A stretch of 64,000 bases of DNA from Streptomyces sp. 150FB (GTDB lineage: Bacteria; Actinomycetota; Actinomycetes; Streptomycetales; Streptomycetaceae): positions 3,278,396 to 3,342,395 of the forward strand of contig NZ_JTHL01000001.1 of assembly GCF_000818195.1 (NCBI RefSeq). Reading direction: 5' to 3'. Position 1 is the stretch's first letter, and each line of letters begins with the position of its first letter. Both the position numbers and the translations under genes were made by a program. The notes beneath the pieces were generated by a model. The model was not told the origin of the DNA. It saw nothing but the letters and a program-made list of their open reading frames with translations, and did no database searches. Below are positions 17,583-24,573 of the stretch, piece by piece.

Positions 17583-17676
17583 CCGTGCGGAAGGGGGAAA
17601 TGGAGTCACTGGGGGAGGCGCGAGGGGGGCGCGAAGTGCGCCGTGTTCGCCAGGTGCACGCAAGCGCGAGGGGGCG

Positions 17677-18234
17677 TCAGCGGTCGGCGGACCCCTGGCT
17701 GACGGGCTTCTCCGAGAACTGCCCGGTCCAGGCCGCCTTCGCACCCGAGTCACCGATCCGGACAAGCGTCACGATGGAACCCGCGGCCACCACGACGGAC
17801 AGCACGATCGCGACCGTCCGCACCGGCGTGCCCAGAGCGATGGAGCCCCGAACCGGGGGCCGGCCCCCGTGCCCGCCCGTGCGCACCTCCGCCGCGGACT
17901 TCAACATGGCTCGGCGGCCGAACCACCACACCACCACAGTGACGGCGAACAACGCGGCCACCCAGGGCAGCAGGGTGTCCCCGAGGTTCGTGTGCTTCAC
18001 GACCAGAGGGGTATCGGCGACGCGGTCCTGCAGCCACTCACCGGCGTGGGTGGTGATCGGCACGGTGATCAGAGTGAGCAGGGCGAACAGCGGCAGCACC
18101 ACACCCAGCCTGCGGAGCCACGTGGTCGACACAACGCAGACCACCAGCGCGATCGCGGCGAGCGGCACCGCCACGACGACGAAGTGCAAGATCAGCACAT
18201 GGGCCGGGAGGCCGTTGATCATTGTGGGGCCCAC
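17677..18234 (-). CDS. DUF2231-like four-helix membrane protein
   Basis: 185 residues. It begins with the DUF2231 signature INGLPAHVLILHFVVVAVPL and has four hydrophobic segments (about residues 12-35, 42-60, 84-102, 140-160); His residues in helices could hold heme or metal, as proposed for this family. GTG 18234 has GGAG seven bases upstream. It lies upstream of the peptide/methyltransferase pair with a 155-base gap, so common transcription is possible but a separate promoter seems likely. Confidence 0.75.
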   Translation of the reverse strand: MGPTMINGLPAHVLILHFVVVAVPLAAIALVVCVVSTTWLRRLGVVLPLFALLTLITVPITTHAGEWLQDRVADTPLVVKHTNLGDTLLPWVAALFAVTVVVWWFGRRAMLKSAAEVRTGGHGGRPPVRGSIALGTPVRTVAIVLSVVVAAGSIVTLVRIGDSGAKAAWTGQFSEKPVSQGSADR

Positions 18235-18447
18235 GGGATGGCTCCTTCACGAGCGGACATTAGGAGTGGCGACCTGCGCTGCCCGATACGCATAATATGA
18301 ACGCATATCAGCAACCTACGGATACTTCTACCCCATATCGCCGAAAAGGTCGGGTCAGCACGTCCGGTGCGTCGAGAGCCCTCCCGCCCACACCGGGCCG
18401 GGCGCCCCGGTCGGGCGCCCCCGCCCGCCGGCCCCACGCTTCCGGTG
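18235..18447. other. gap with an AT-rich block
   Basis: Between 18288 and 18350 the base composition falls well below the window average (ATAATATGAACGCATATCAG and following). It is upstream of the DUF2231 gene and probably holds its promoter, though no clean -35/-10 pair is visible. Confidence 0.4.
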
Positions 18448-18699
18448 TCAGCGCGCTCGGCGGGAAGCCAGATCCTCGGCCAGCCCTTTCCGGCGGAGTC
18501 TGTGCAGAGCGCCTATGGCGCGCAACTGGCGCTGCTCGTACGGGGTTCCCTGCCGTACCGAGAACCACCGGGTCTGCCAGGTGAGCCCCGTGGGGCGGCT
18601 CAGGTACACCAGTTGGCCGACAAAGGCATCAACGACGCCGACCATCTCGTACGTCTTGTCATAGACGACCATGCCGACGCAGAGACCGGGCGGCTTCAC
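18448..18699 (-). CDS. small conserved-looking protein, last gene of a coupled trio
   Basis: 83 residues, not recognised. GTG 18699 overlaps the stop of the previous gene (GTGA). The start VKPPGLCVGMVVYDKTYEMV and following VGVVDAFVGQLVYLSRPTG suggest a small beta-barrel like a KOW/SH3 or PRC-type domain. The C-terminus is basic (LRAIGALHRLRRKGLAEDLA). It belongs to an operon divergent from an XRE/DUF397 locus, the setting of many uncharacterised Streptomyces small proteins. Confidence 0.7.
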   Translation of the reverse strand: MKPPGLCVGMVVYDKTYEMVGVVDAFVGQLVYLSRPTGLTWQTRWFSVRQGTPYEQRQLRAIGALHRLRRKGLAEDLASRRAR

Positions 18700-18932
18700 C
18701 GCGCGTCCCCGGAACGACGGTGTGGATGGTTCGACAGCTCCCGGTTCGAGTACCGCACCGTCAGACTGTCCCCCGCCCGCCGCGCCTCCTCCCGCTGTGC
18801 GACCAGGGCCGTACATACGTCACACTCGGGCGCCACGTAGTCAGGACACTTGACCGCCCCGCACGTGCACGGCGGCCACCGCAGCGCCGACCCGGCGGCG
18901 GAGTCGCCCTCCCACTCCCGCTTCTCGCTCAT
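18696..18932 (-). CDS. small Cys-rich protein, middle gene of a coupled trio
   Basis: 78 residues, function unknown. The centre has five cysteines in CTCGAVKCPDYVAPECDVC, which looks like a zinc ribbon or knuckle. The start ATG at 18932 overlaps the stop of the upstream gene (ATGA) and has AAGGAG five bases upstream; its own stop overlaps the next GTG. The C-terminus is basic. A metal-binding nucleic-acid or protein contact role is a guess. Confidence 0.75.
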   Translation of the reverse strand: MSEKREWEGDSAAGSALRWPPCTCGAVKCPDYVAPECDVCTALVAQREEARRAGDSLTVRYSNRELSNHPHRRSGDAR

Positions 18933-19105
18933 ACCAACTCCTTCAGGCCACGAAGCACCCGCGACAACAGCTCGCCGGTCGCCGGGGCGTACGTCGCGTA
19001 GTGGCTGATACCTGACGGCGCCCGCCAGACGCCCCACCCGTGGACGGTGCCCCCAGGTTCGAACAAAGGTGCAGGGAAGGTCTGGTTCGGGGCTCGTTCG
19101 CACAT
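18929..19105 (-). CDS. 58-residue protein, first gene of a coupled trio
   Basis: Starts at ATG 19105 with GGAAGG ten bases upstream and ends at 18929-18931, overlapping the next gene by ATGA. The sequence begins MCERAPNQTFPAPLFEPGGT and ends in GELLSRVLRGLKELV, an amphipathic helix. It is aromatic-rich in the centre (HGWGVWRAP, ISHYATYAP). I do not recognise the family. The perfect operon overlaps and good ribosome site make it likely real although short. Confidence 0.7.
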   Translation of the reverse strand: MCERAPNQTFPAPLFEPGGTVHGWGVWRAPSGISHYATYAPATGELLSRVLRGLKELV

Positions 19106-19223
19106 GGGGGGTGTGCCTTCCGTCAGGTCTCAATTACTGTCTGTGTTCAAGAATCGGCGCGACGGCGCCTGTCCAAAAGGGGCGGGCCGTAGTCGACCAT
19201 TGACGGACCACCAGGAGCTGGCA

Positions 19224-20132
19224 GTGGCAACACGCAAGGCAGTTTCCGGGCCAAAACCCTCGGCGCGTCAGATGCTCGCCCGCGAGCTGACGCGACTCCG
19301 GGAGCAGTCCGGTAAGACGCTGGCCGCACTCGGCGAGGACACAACGTACGACCGGGCCTACCTGCACAAGTTGGAGACGGGAGGACGCATTGGGTCACCG
19401 GCGGTGATCGCGGCGCTGGAGGCCGTGTACAAGACCGGTGGCCAGTTGGAGATGCTGTGGGAGATGGCGCGGAATGACGCGTTTCCCGACAAGTACAAGC
19501 GGTTCATGAAGCTGGAGCCCACGGCCACCGTCCAGTACGCGTACTCGGTCGGGCCCATTCACGGTCTGCTTCAGACCGAGGGGTATGCACGTGAAGTGCT
19601 TAAGGTCGAGCGCGGCCGCGACGAACACGATCTCGAAGAGCAGGTCGCGGCGCGGCTCGGACGGCAGGAAATCCTGCGACGGGATGACCCGCCGCACTTC
19701 CGCGCCGTCCTTGACGAATCCGTACTGCGGCGCGGAGCGCACGATCCGAAGGTGTGGGAAGGACAACTGGAACATCTGCTGGCGGTAAGCGAGTTGCCAA
19801 ACGTCACGCTTCAGGTGTTGCCTTTTAGCGCAGGGCCGCACTGTCTCATGGGCACCTCGCTCACGATCCTGTGGCTTCCGGACGGCACGTCTGTCGCGTA
19901 CACAGAAGACCAGCACTCGGGCCAGTTGATCGAGAGCGCGGCAGACGTCGACGATCTACGCCTGGCCTACGATCTAATGAGGGACCAAGCCCTTTCGCCC
20001 CGGGACTCCGTGGCGTTCATCGAGCGATTGTTGGAGGACGGCAGAGAATGCGCTCCCGACCCGATCTGCGCGCCGCGCAGTGGCGCAAGTCCAGCTACAG
20101 CAACTCAGAAGGGGGCCAGTGCGTCGAGGTAG
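19224..20132 (+). CDS. XRE-family regulator with DUF5753 (WhiJ-like)
   Basis: About 302 residues. The N-terminal XRE HTH reads MLARELTRLREQSGKTLAAL then YDRAYLHKLETGGRIGSPAV. The rest is DUF5753 (YAYSVGPIHGLLQTEGYARE, VLDESVLRR, HLLAVSELPNVTLQVLPF, TILWLPDGTSVAYTEDQHSG). GTG 19224 has AGGAG six bases upstream. Such regulators pair with DUF397 proteins, as here, and WhiJ of S. coelicolor affects development. The last 28 residues lie in a region that also encodes the DUF397 start in another frame, and look like read-through past the family's normal end. Confidence 0.9.
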   Translation: MATRKAVSGPKPSARQMLARELTRLREQSGKTLAALGEDTTYDRAYLHKLETGGRIGSPAVIAALEAVYKTGGQLEMLWEMARNDAFPDKYKRFMKLEPTATVQYAYSVGPIHGLLQTEGYAREVLKVERGRDEHDLEEQVAARLGRQEILRRDDPPHFRAVLDESVLRRGAHDPKVWEGQLEHLLAVSELPNVTLQVLPFSAGPHCLMGTSLTILWLPDGTSVAYTEDQHSGQLIESAADVDDLRLAYDLMRDQALSPRDSVAFIERLLEDGRECAPDPICAPRSGASPATATQKGASASR

Positions 20133-20257
20133 CTGACGGCTACGCCGACGTCGTCCCCGTCCGCGACAGCAAAGTGCCTGCCGGACCGGCCCTCTTCCTC
20201 ACCCCGACCGCTTGGACCGGCTTCGTCACCTTCGCCGCCACCCACGCCCATGGCTGA
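20048..20257 (+). CDS. DUF397 protein (copy 1)
   Basis: 69 residues with the family pattern AAQWRKSSYSNSEGGQCVEVA, VPVRDSK and the Trp-containing end TAWTGFVTFAATHA. ATG at 20048 lies 85 bases inside the XRE gene in a different frame. DUF397 proteins are thought to bind or antagonise their XRE partner. It overlaps a near-identical second copy by eight bases. Confidence 0.9.
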   Translation: MRSRPDLRAAQWRKSSYSNSEGGQCVEVADGYADVVPVRDSKVPAGPALFLTPTAWTGFVTFAATHAHG

Positions 20258-20462
20258 CCAGCGCCCGGACCTCAACGCCGCGCAGTGGCGCAAGTCCAGC
20301 TACAGCAACGGCGACGGAGGCCAGTGCGTCGAAGTAGCCGACGGCTACCCCGGCGTCATCCCCGTCCGCGACAGCAAAGTGCCCACCGGACCCGCCCTCC
20401 TCCTCACCCCCACCGCCTGGACCGGCTTCGTCACCTTCGCCGCCACCCACGCCCAGGGGTAA
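20250..20462 (+). CDS. DUF397 protein (copy 2)
   Basis: 70 residues, about 80-85% identical to the upstream copy (AAQWRKSSYSNGDGGQCVEVA, IPVRDSKVP, TAWTGFVTFAATHAQG). It clearly arose by tandem duplication. Differences are concentrated in the few residues after SYSN and at DGYxxVxPV, which might tune partner choice. Confidence 0.9.
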   Translation: MADQRPDLNAAQWRKSSYSNGDGGQCVEVADGYPGVIPVRDSKVPTGPALLLTPTAWTGFVTFAATHAQG

Positions 20463-20491
20463 GTACTGCCCGTCAGTACCACCAGTGCGAA

Positions 20492-20518
20492 CCGGGCGGG
20501 CCTTTGCCCCGCTCGGTC
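20492..20518 (+). terminator. hairpin after the DUF397 pair
   Basis: ACCGGGCGGG (20492-20501) pairs with CCCGCTCGGT (20509-20518), ten base pairs with one G-U. It lies 30 bases past the second DUF397 stop. A small GTACTG/CAGTAC hairpin precedes it. Confidence 0.6.
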
Positions 20519-20566
20519 ACACTGCTCGCTCTCCCCATATGGGGCTCCTGGCGCCATAGTTGGCTC

Positions 20567-20596
20567 TTGTCGATCCAGTGAGGCGCGCCATACGCT
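20567..20596 (+). promoter_or_regulatory. possible promoter of the M1 peptidase
   Basis: TTGTCG (20567-20572), an 18-base spacer and TACGCT (20591-20596), about 55 bases before the ATG. Confidence 0.35.
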
Positions 20597-20654
20597 GACG
20601 CGCGGTTCGCACGATCTCCGTTTCCGGAGTTGGACGCCTCTTCCAGGAGCGCAC

Positions 20655-22076
20655 ATGCCCTCTCGCCGCCTGCCCGTCCGTTCCGTTTTCCTCCGCACCG
20701 GCGCCGCGCTCCTCGCGCTGGCCGCTGTCACCGTGACGACCGACGGCAGCGCCGCCGCGGCCGTGGCCGGTCAGCACCGGGGCTCGTCGGGGGCAGGTGA
20801 TCCGTACTTCCCTCTCGCGGGCAACGGCGGATACGACGTACGGCACTACGATCTCGGCCTCTCCTACGACCCCGTCTCCCGGAAGCTGGCCGGCAACGCG
20901 GTCGTGTCCGCGCGTACCACCCAGAGTCTGGCGAGCTTCGACCTCGACCTGTCAGGGCTGACGGTCAACAGCGTGCGCGTGGACGGGAGATCGGCGCGCT
21001 GGAGCCGCGAGGGCCAGGAGTTGGTCATCACGCCGAAGAAGGCGCTGCGCAAGGGCGCGGCCTTCCGGGTGGAGATCGCGTACGGCGGTGTCCCGCAGGA
21101 GGTGACCGACCCCGACGGATCGCCCGACGGGTGGATCGCCACGGACGACGGCGCGTTCGTAGCCGGGGAGCCGCAGGGCGCCATGTCGTGGTTCCCCGCC
21201 GACAACTACCCGGCCGACAAGGCTTCTTACTCCTTCGAGATCACCGTGCCCAAGGGGTACACCGCCGTGTCGAACGGTGTGCTGAAGGCGCAGCGGACGA
21301 GCCACGGGAAGACGACGTTCCGCTGGGACCAGGCGCAGCCGATGGCCTCGTACCTCGCCACCGCCACGATCGGGAAGTTCGACGTCCAGACGTACAGGAC
21401 GCCTTCGGGAGTTCCGGTCTACACCGCCGTGGACCCGCGCGAGGCCGCGAAGGCCGCTCCCGCGCTGGCGAAGATCCCCGACATTCTCGCCTGGGAGACG
21501 CAGCTCTTCGGGCCGTACCCGTTCTCGGCGACGGGCGCGATCGTCGACCACGCGCCGGATGTGGGCTACGCGCTGGAGACGCAGACGCGGCCGCTGTACG
21601 ACTCGGCGCCGAGCGTCGGCACAGTGGTGCATGAGATGGCGCACCAGTGGTTCGGTGACTCGGTGAGCCTGACCAGTTGGAAGGACATCTGGCTGAACGA
21701 GGGCTTCGCGACGTACGCCGAGTGGCTGTGGGAGGAGCAGCACGGCGGAACGACCGCGCAGGCCGAATTCGACCACTACTACGCGCTTCCCGCGACGAAC
21801 GGTGTCTGGGCGTTCCCGACGGCCAACCCCGGAAGTGGTGCCAACATCTTCGCCTCGCCGGTCTACACGCGGGGCGCGATGGCGCTGCAGAAGCTCCGTA
21901 CGGCCGTCGGTGACCGGGACTTCTTCACCATCCTGCGCACCTGGGCGCGGCAGCACCGCCATGAGACCGGCACCACCGCCCAGTTCATCGCGCTCAGTGA
22001 GCACGTGTCGGGGGACAACCTCGGGCCGCTGTTCCGTACGTGGATCTACGGCACGGGCAAGCCCGCCCAGCCGTAG
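20655..22076 (+). CDS. secreted M1-family zinc metallopeptidase
   Basis: 473 residues. The N-terminal signal peptide (about 1-38, hydrophobic ALLALAAVTVTT) is followed by the M1 N-terminal beta domain (YDVRHYDLGLSYDP). The zinc site is HEMAHQWFGDSV with the third ligand in LNEGFATYAEWLWEE. The substrate motif GxMEN is replaced by GAMSW (GEPQGAMSWFPADNYPADK), as in other short secreted M1 enzymes. It lacks the long C-terminal helical domain of aminopeptidase N. It should act outside the cell on peptides. Confidence 0.92.
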   Translation: MPSRRLPVRSVFLRTGAALLALAAVTVTTDGSAAAAVAGQHRGSSGAGDPYFPLAGNGGYDVRHYDLGLSYDPVSRKLAGNAVVSARTTQSLASFDLDLSGLTVNSVRVDGRSARWSREGQELVITPKKALRKGAAFRVEIAYGGVPQEVTDPDGSPDGWIATDDGAFVAGEPQGAMSWFPADNYPADKASYSFEITVPKGYTAVSNGVLKAQRTSHGKTTFRWDQAQPMASYLATATIGKFDVQTYRTPSGVPVYTAVDPREAAKAAPALAKIPDILAWETQLFGPYPFSATGAIVDHAPDVGYALETQTRPLYDSAPSVGTVVHEMAHQWFGDSVSLTSWKDIWLNEGFATYAEWLWEEQHGGTTAQAEFDHYYALPATNGVWAFPTANPGSGANIFASPVYTRGAMALQKLRTAVGDRDFFTILRTWARQHRHETGTTAQFIALSEHVSGDNLGPLFRTWIYGTGKPAQP

Positions 22077-22115
22077 TCATCGTGCACCACGCGGGGCGGG
22101 CGGGGAGCGCCGAGG

Positions 22116-22388
22116 TCAGACTCGCGCCCCCGACCGCCGTGCGCGGAGTATGCGGAGTCCGTCGATCGAGCGGATGACGGCCGCGATGCCCACCACGGCG
22201 AGAATGGCCTGAAGCACGGCCTGGGCCGTGCTGCGGTCGGCGCCGATGGCCAGGTAGACGATCTCCTGGACGATGAAGAAGATTCCCAGGAAGAGTTCGA
22301 GGTAGCCCAGCGCGGGCGACTTCGGGACGAAGCGCCACCACGGGCCGCCGGCGGGCTTGCCCCATTCGCCGTACGTTCCAGTCGGCAC
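22116..22388 (-). CDS. small two-helix membrane protein
   Basis: 90 residues, unrecognised. GTG 22388 has GGAGG six bases upstream. After WWRFVPKSPALG come two hydrophobic helices (LELFLGIFFIVQEIVYLAIG and VLQAILAVVGIAAVI), ending with a basic tail (RILRARRSG). The start PTGTYGEWGKPAGGPWWRF resembles small Streptomyces membrane proteins of unknown function. It converges on the M1 peptidase. Confidence 0.65.
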   Translation of the reverse strand: MPTGTYGEWGKPAGGPWWRFVPKSPALGYLELFLGIFFIVQEIVYLAIGADRSTAQAVLQAILAVVGIAAVIRSIDGLRILRARRSGARV

Positions 22389-22504
22389 TGTGCACCTCCG
22401 AGTTGATCATCCTTGCGATGATGATGTTGTTCCGTGTGCCCAGCGCCTGCCCGTGTAAAAGCCCGGCGGGCGCGGATGTGCCGTCGCGGAGGTGCCGTTG
22501 GGGC

Positions 22505-23305
22505 TCACCCCACCGTGACATGCCGGAACCGGCGGAGCGCCAGTGCCATGAAGACGCCGGTGATGACCACCGCGCAGAGCGACGCGTACGGCAGCGCGTG
22601 GACGACCGGCCACGCGTTCCCCACGGCGATGCCGCCGGGCGGCGGGTTGCCGAGGAGGTGGCGTACGGCTGTCGCCGTGGCCGATACGGGGTTCCATTCG
22701 GCGACCGCCCGGAGCGGACCCGGCATCGTGGCCGTCGACACGAAGGCGGACGAGATGAAGGTGACGGGGAAGAGCCAGATCAGCCCGGCGCTCTGGGCGA
22801 CTTCGACGCTGCGCGCGAGCAGACCGATCGCCGCTCCGACCCAGGACATGGCGAAGGCGAACAGCAGGATGAGGAGGTAGGCGAGGACGGCCTCCCCCGC
22901 GGATGTGCCGATGCGCCAGCCGACCAGCAGCCCGCACAGGGAGGTGGTGAGCAGCGTGACCATACTCATGATCAGGTCGGAGAGGGTGCGGCCGAGGATC
23001 ACCGCCATCCTCGGCATGGGCAGTGAGCGGAACCGGTCGATGATGCCCTTGTCCATGTCGTTGGCGAGGCCCAGCGCGGTGAAGGCGGCGTTGAACGTGA
23101 CGGCCTGCGCGAAGATCCCGCCCATCAGGAACGTGCGGTAGGCGCCACCGCCGAGGCTGCCTCCGAAGACGTAGGCCAGCAGGAGCACGAACATCACCGG
23201 CTGGACGAGCGCGGTGATCACGGAGCCGGGTGTGCGGCGGAGGTTGAGCAGGTTGCGCCAGGCGATGATGGAGGCGTCGCGGGCCACGCGCTTGACGGAG
23301 GTCAT
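22505..23305 (-). CDS. ABC-2 type drug exporter permease (DrrB-like)
   Basis: 266 residues with six hydrophobic segments and the ABC-2 family patterns RRTPGSVITALVQPVMFVLLLAYVFGG and ALGLANDMDKGIIDRFRSLPMPRMAVILGRTLSDL. Its ATG overlaps the stop of the ATPase gene (ATGA). With the ATPase it forms an exporter of the DrrAB class. Its place next to the MbtH/NRPS genes, on the same strand, suggests export of or self-resistance to the NRPS product. Confidence 0.9.
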   Translation of the reverse strand: MTSVKRVARDASIIAWRNLLNLRRTPGSVITALVQPVMFVLLLAYVFGGSLGGGAYRTFLMGGIFAQAVTFNAAFTALGLANDMDKGIIDRFRSLPMPRMAVILGRTLSDLIMSMVTLLTTSLCGLLVGWRIGTSAGEAVLAYLLILLFAFAMSWVGAAIGLLARSVEVAQSAGLIWLFPVTFISSAFVSTATMPGPLRAVAEWNPVSATATAVRHLLGNPPPGGIAVGNAWPVVHALPYASLCAVVITGVFMALALRRFRHVTVG

Positions 23306-24324
23306 GCGGCCTCACGTACCGGTGACTCCTGGGGCCGCTCGCGGCGCGGCCCTTGCTCCTGGCGCCGCTCCGGCTGTCCGGTGAGGGCCAGGAAGGCGTC
23401 GTCGAGCGTGGGCGGCGCGAGTTCCACGTCGTGCACGGCGACCCCCGCCATCCGGAAGCGGCTCAGCGCGTATTCGAGGGTTTCGGCGCCGTCGTCGGTG
23501 GTGACGGTGATCCGGCCGGTACGGAGGTCCAGGTCGGGGGTGTGCGGGCCGAGACCGTTCAGCAGGTCGAGGGCGAAGCGGTGGGCCTCCGGGTCGCGCA
23601 CGGTCAGGGCGAGGCGCTCGCCGCCGACGCGCGCCTTCAGTTCGGCCGCCGAACCACGGGCGATCACACTGCCGTGGTCGATGACGACGATGGTGTCGGC
23701 CAGTTGGTCGGCCTCTTCGAGGTACTGCGTGGTCAGCAGGACGGTGGTGCCCGCCGCCACCAGTTCCTGGATGGACCGCCAGGTGTCGGCCCTGCCGCGC
23801 GGGTCGAGGCCGGTGGTGGGCTCGTCCAGGACGACGACGGGCGGCCGGGCGACGAGCGCGCCCGCCAGGTCCAGCCTGCGGCGCATCCCGCCGGAGTACG
23901 TCCTGCTCAACCGGTCGGCGGCGTCTTCGAGTTGGAAGCTCTCCAGGAGCTGTGCGGCCCGGCGGCGGGCGGCGTGGCGTCCCATGCCGTAGAGGCGGGC
24001 GACCAGATACAGGTTCTCGCGTCCGGTGAGCTTCTCGTCGACCGCCGCGTACTGGCCGGAGAGGCCGAGGTTGCTCCGTACCCCTTCGGGGTCGGCCGCC
24101 ACGTCGTGCCCGGCCACCCACGCCCGACCGCTGTCCGGCCGCAGCAGCGTGGAGAGCACCCGGACCGCCGTGGTCTTGCCCGCGCCGTTGGGGCCGAGCA
24201 GCCCGAGCACGGTGCCGGGGCGCGCTTCGAGGTCGATCCCGGCCAGGGCCTGCTTGTCACCGAATCGCTTGGTGAGTCCTTCGGCGCGTATCGCGAAGGT
24301 GTCGCGCTCTGCGGTTGTCGTCAC
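23302..24324 (-). CDS. ABC exporter ATP-binding protein (DrrA-like)
   Basis: 340 residues. Walker A is LLGPNGAGKTTAVRVL, the signature SRTYSGGMRRRLDLAGALV, Walker B VVVLDEPTTGLDPRGR, and the H-loop TTQYLEEADQLAD. The C-terminal third is the DrrA-type extension (LDDAFLALTGQPE). It lies 42 bases downstream of the MbtH gene and overlaps the permease gene, so NRPS, MbtH, ATPase and permease are likely one operon. Confidence 0.93.
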   Translation of the reverse strand: MTTTAERDTFAIRAEGLTKRFGDKQALAGIDLEARPGTVLGLLGPNGAGKTTAVRVLSTLLRPDSGRAWVAGHDVAADPEGVRSNLGLSGQYAAVDEKLTGRENLYLVARLYGMGRHAARRRAAQLLESFQLEDAADRLSRTYSGGMRRRLDLAGALVARPPVVVLDEPTTGLDPRGRADTWRSIQELVAAGTTVLLTTQYLEEADQLADTIVVIDHGSVIARGSAAELKARVGGERLALTVRDPEAHRFALDLLNGLGPHTPDLDLRTGRITVTTDDGAETLEYALSRFRMAGVAVHDVELAPPTLDDAFLALTGQPERRQEQGPRRERPQESPVREAA

Positions 24325-24366
24325 TGCGTCTTCCTCTCCCCTGTCTGGCGGCCTGTTGTCGTCGGC

Positions 24367-24573
24367 TCAACTCACCGCGATGCGGGCGCTCCTGGGGGTG
24401 AGGTCCGTCCAGTTGCGGTCGACGTACTCCAGGCAGGAGCCGTGGTCGGCGGGGCCGAAGACCTCGCTCCAGCCGGCCGGGATCTCGGCGAAGGAGGGCC
24501 ACAGGGCGTGCTGGTCCTCGTCGTTGACGACCACGCGGTGCTGGGTCCTGGGGTCGTCGAAGGGGTTGGTCAT
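24367..24573 (-). CDS. MbtH-family protein
   Basis: 68 residues with the invariant pattern NPFDDPRTQHRVVVNDEDQH, ALWPSFAEIPAGW and CLEYVDRNWTDLTPRSAR. MbtH-like proteins bind the N-terminal subdomain of NRPS adenylation domains and are needed for folding or activity. ATG 24573 overlaps the NRPS stop (ATGA), consistent with equal dosage. Confidence 0.96.
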   Translation of the reverse strand: MTNPFDDPRTQHRVVVNDEDQHALWPSFAEIPAGWSEVFGPADHGSCLEYVDRNWTDLTPRSARIAVS

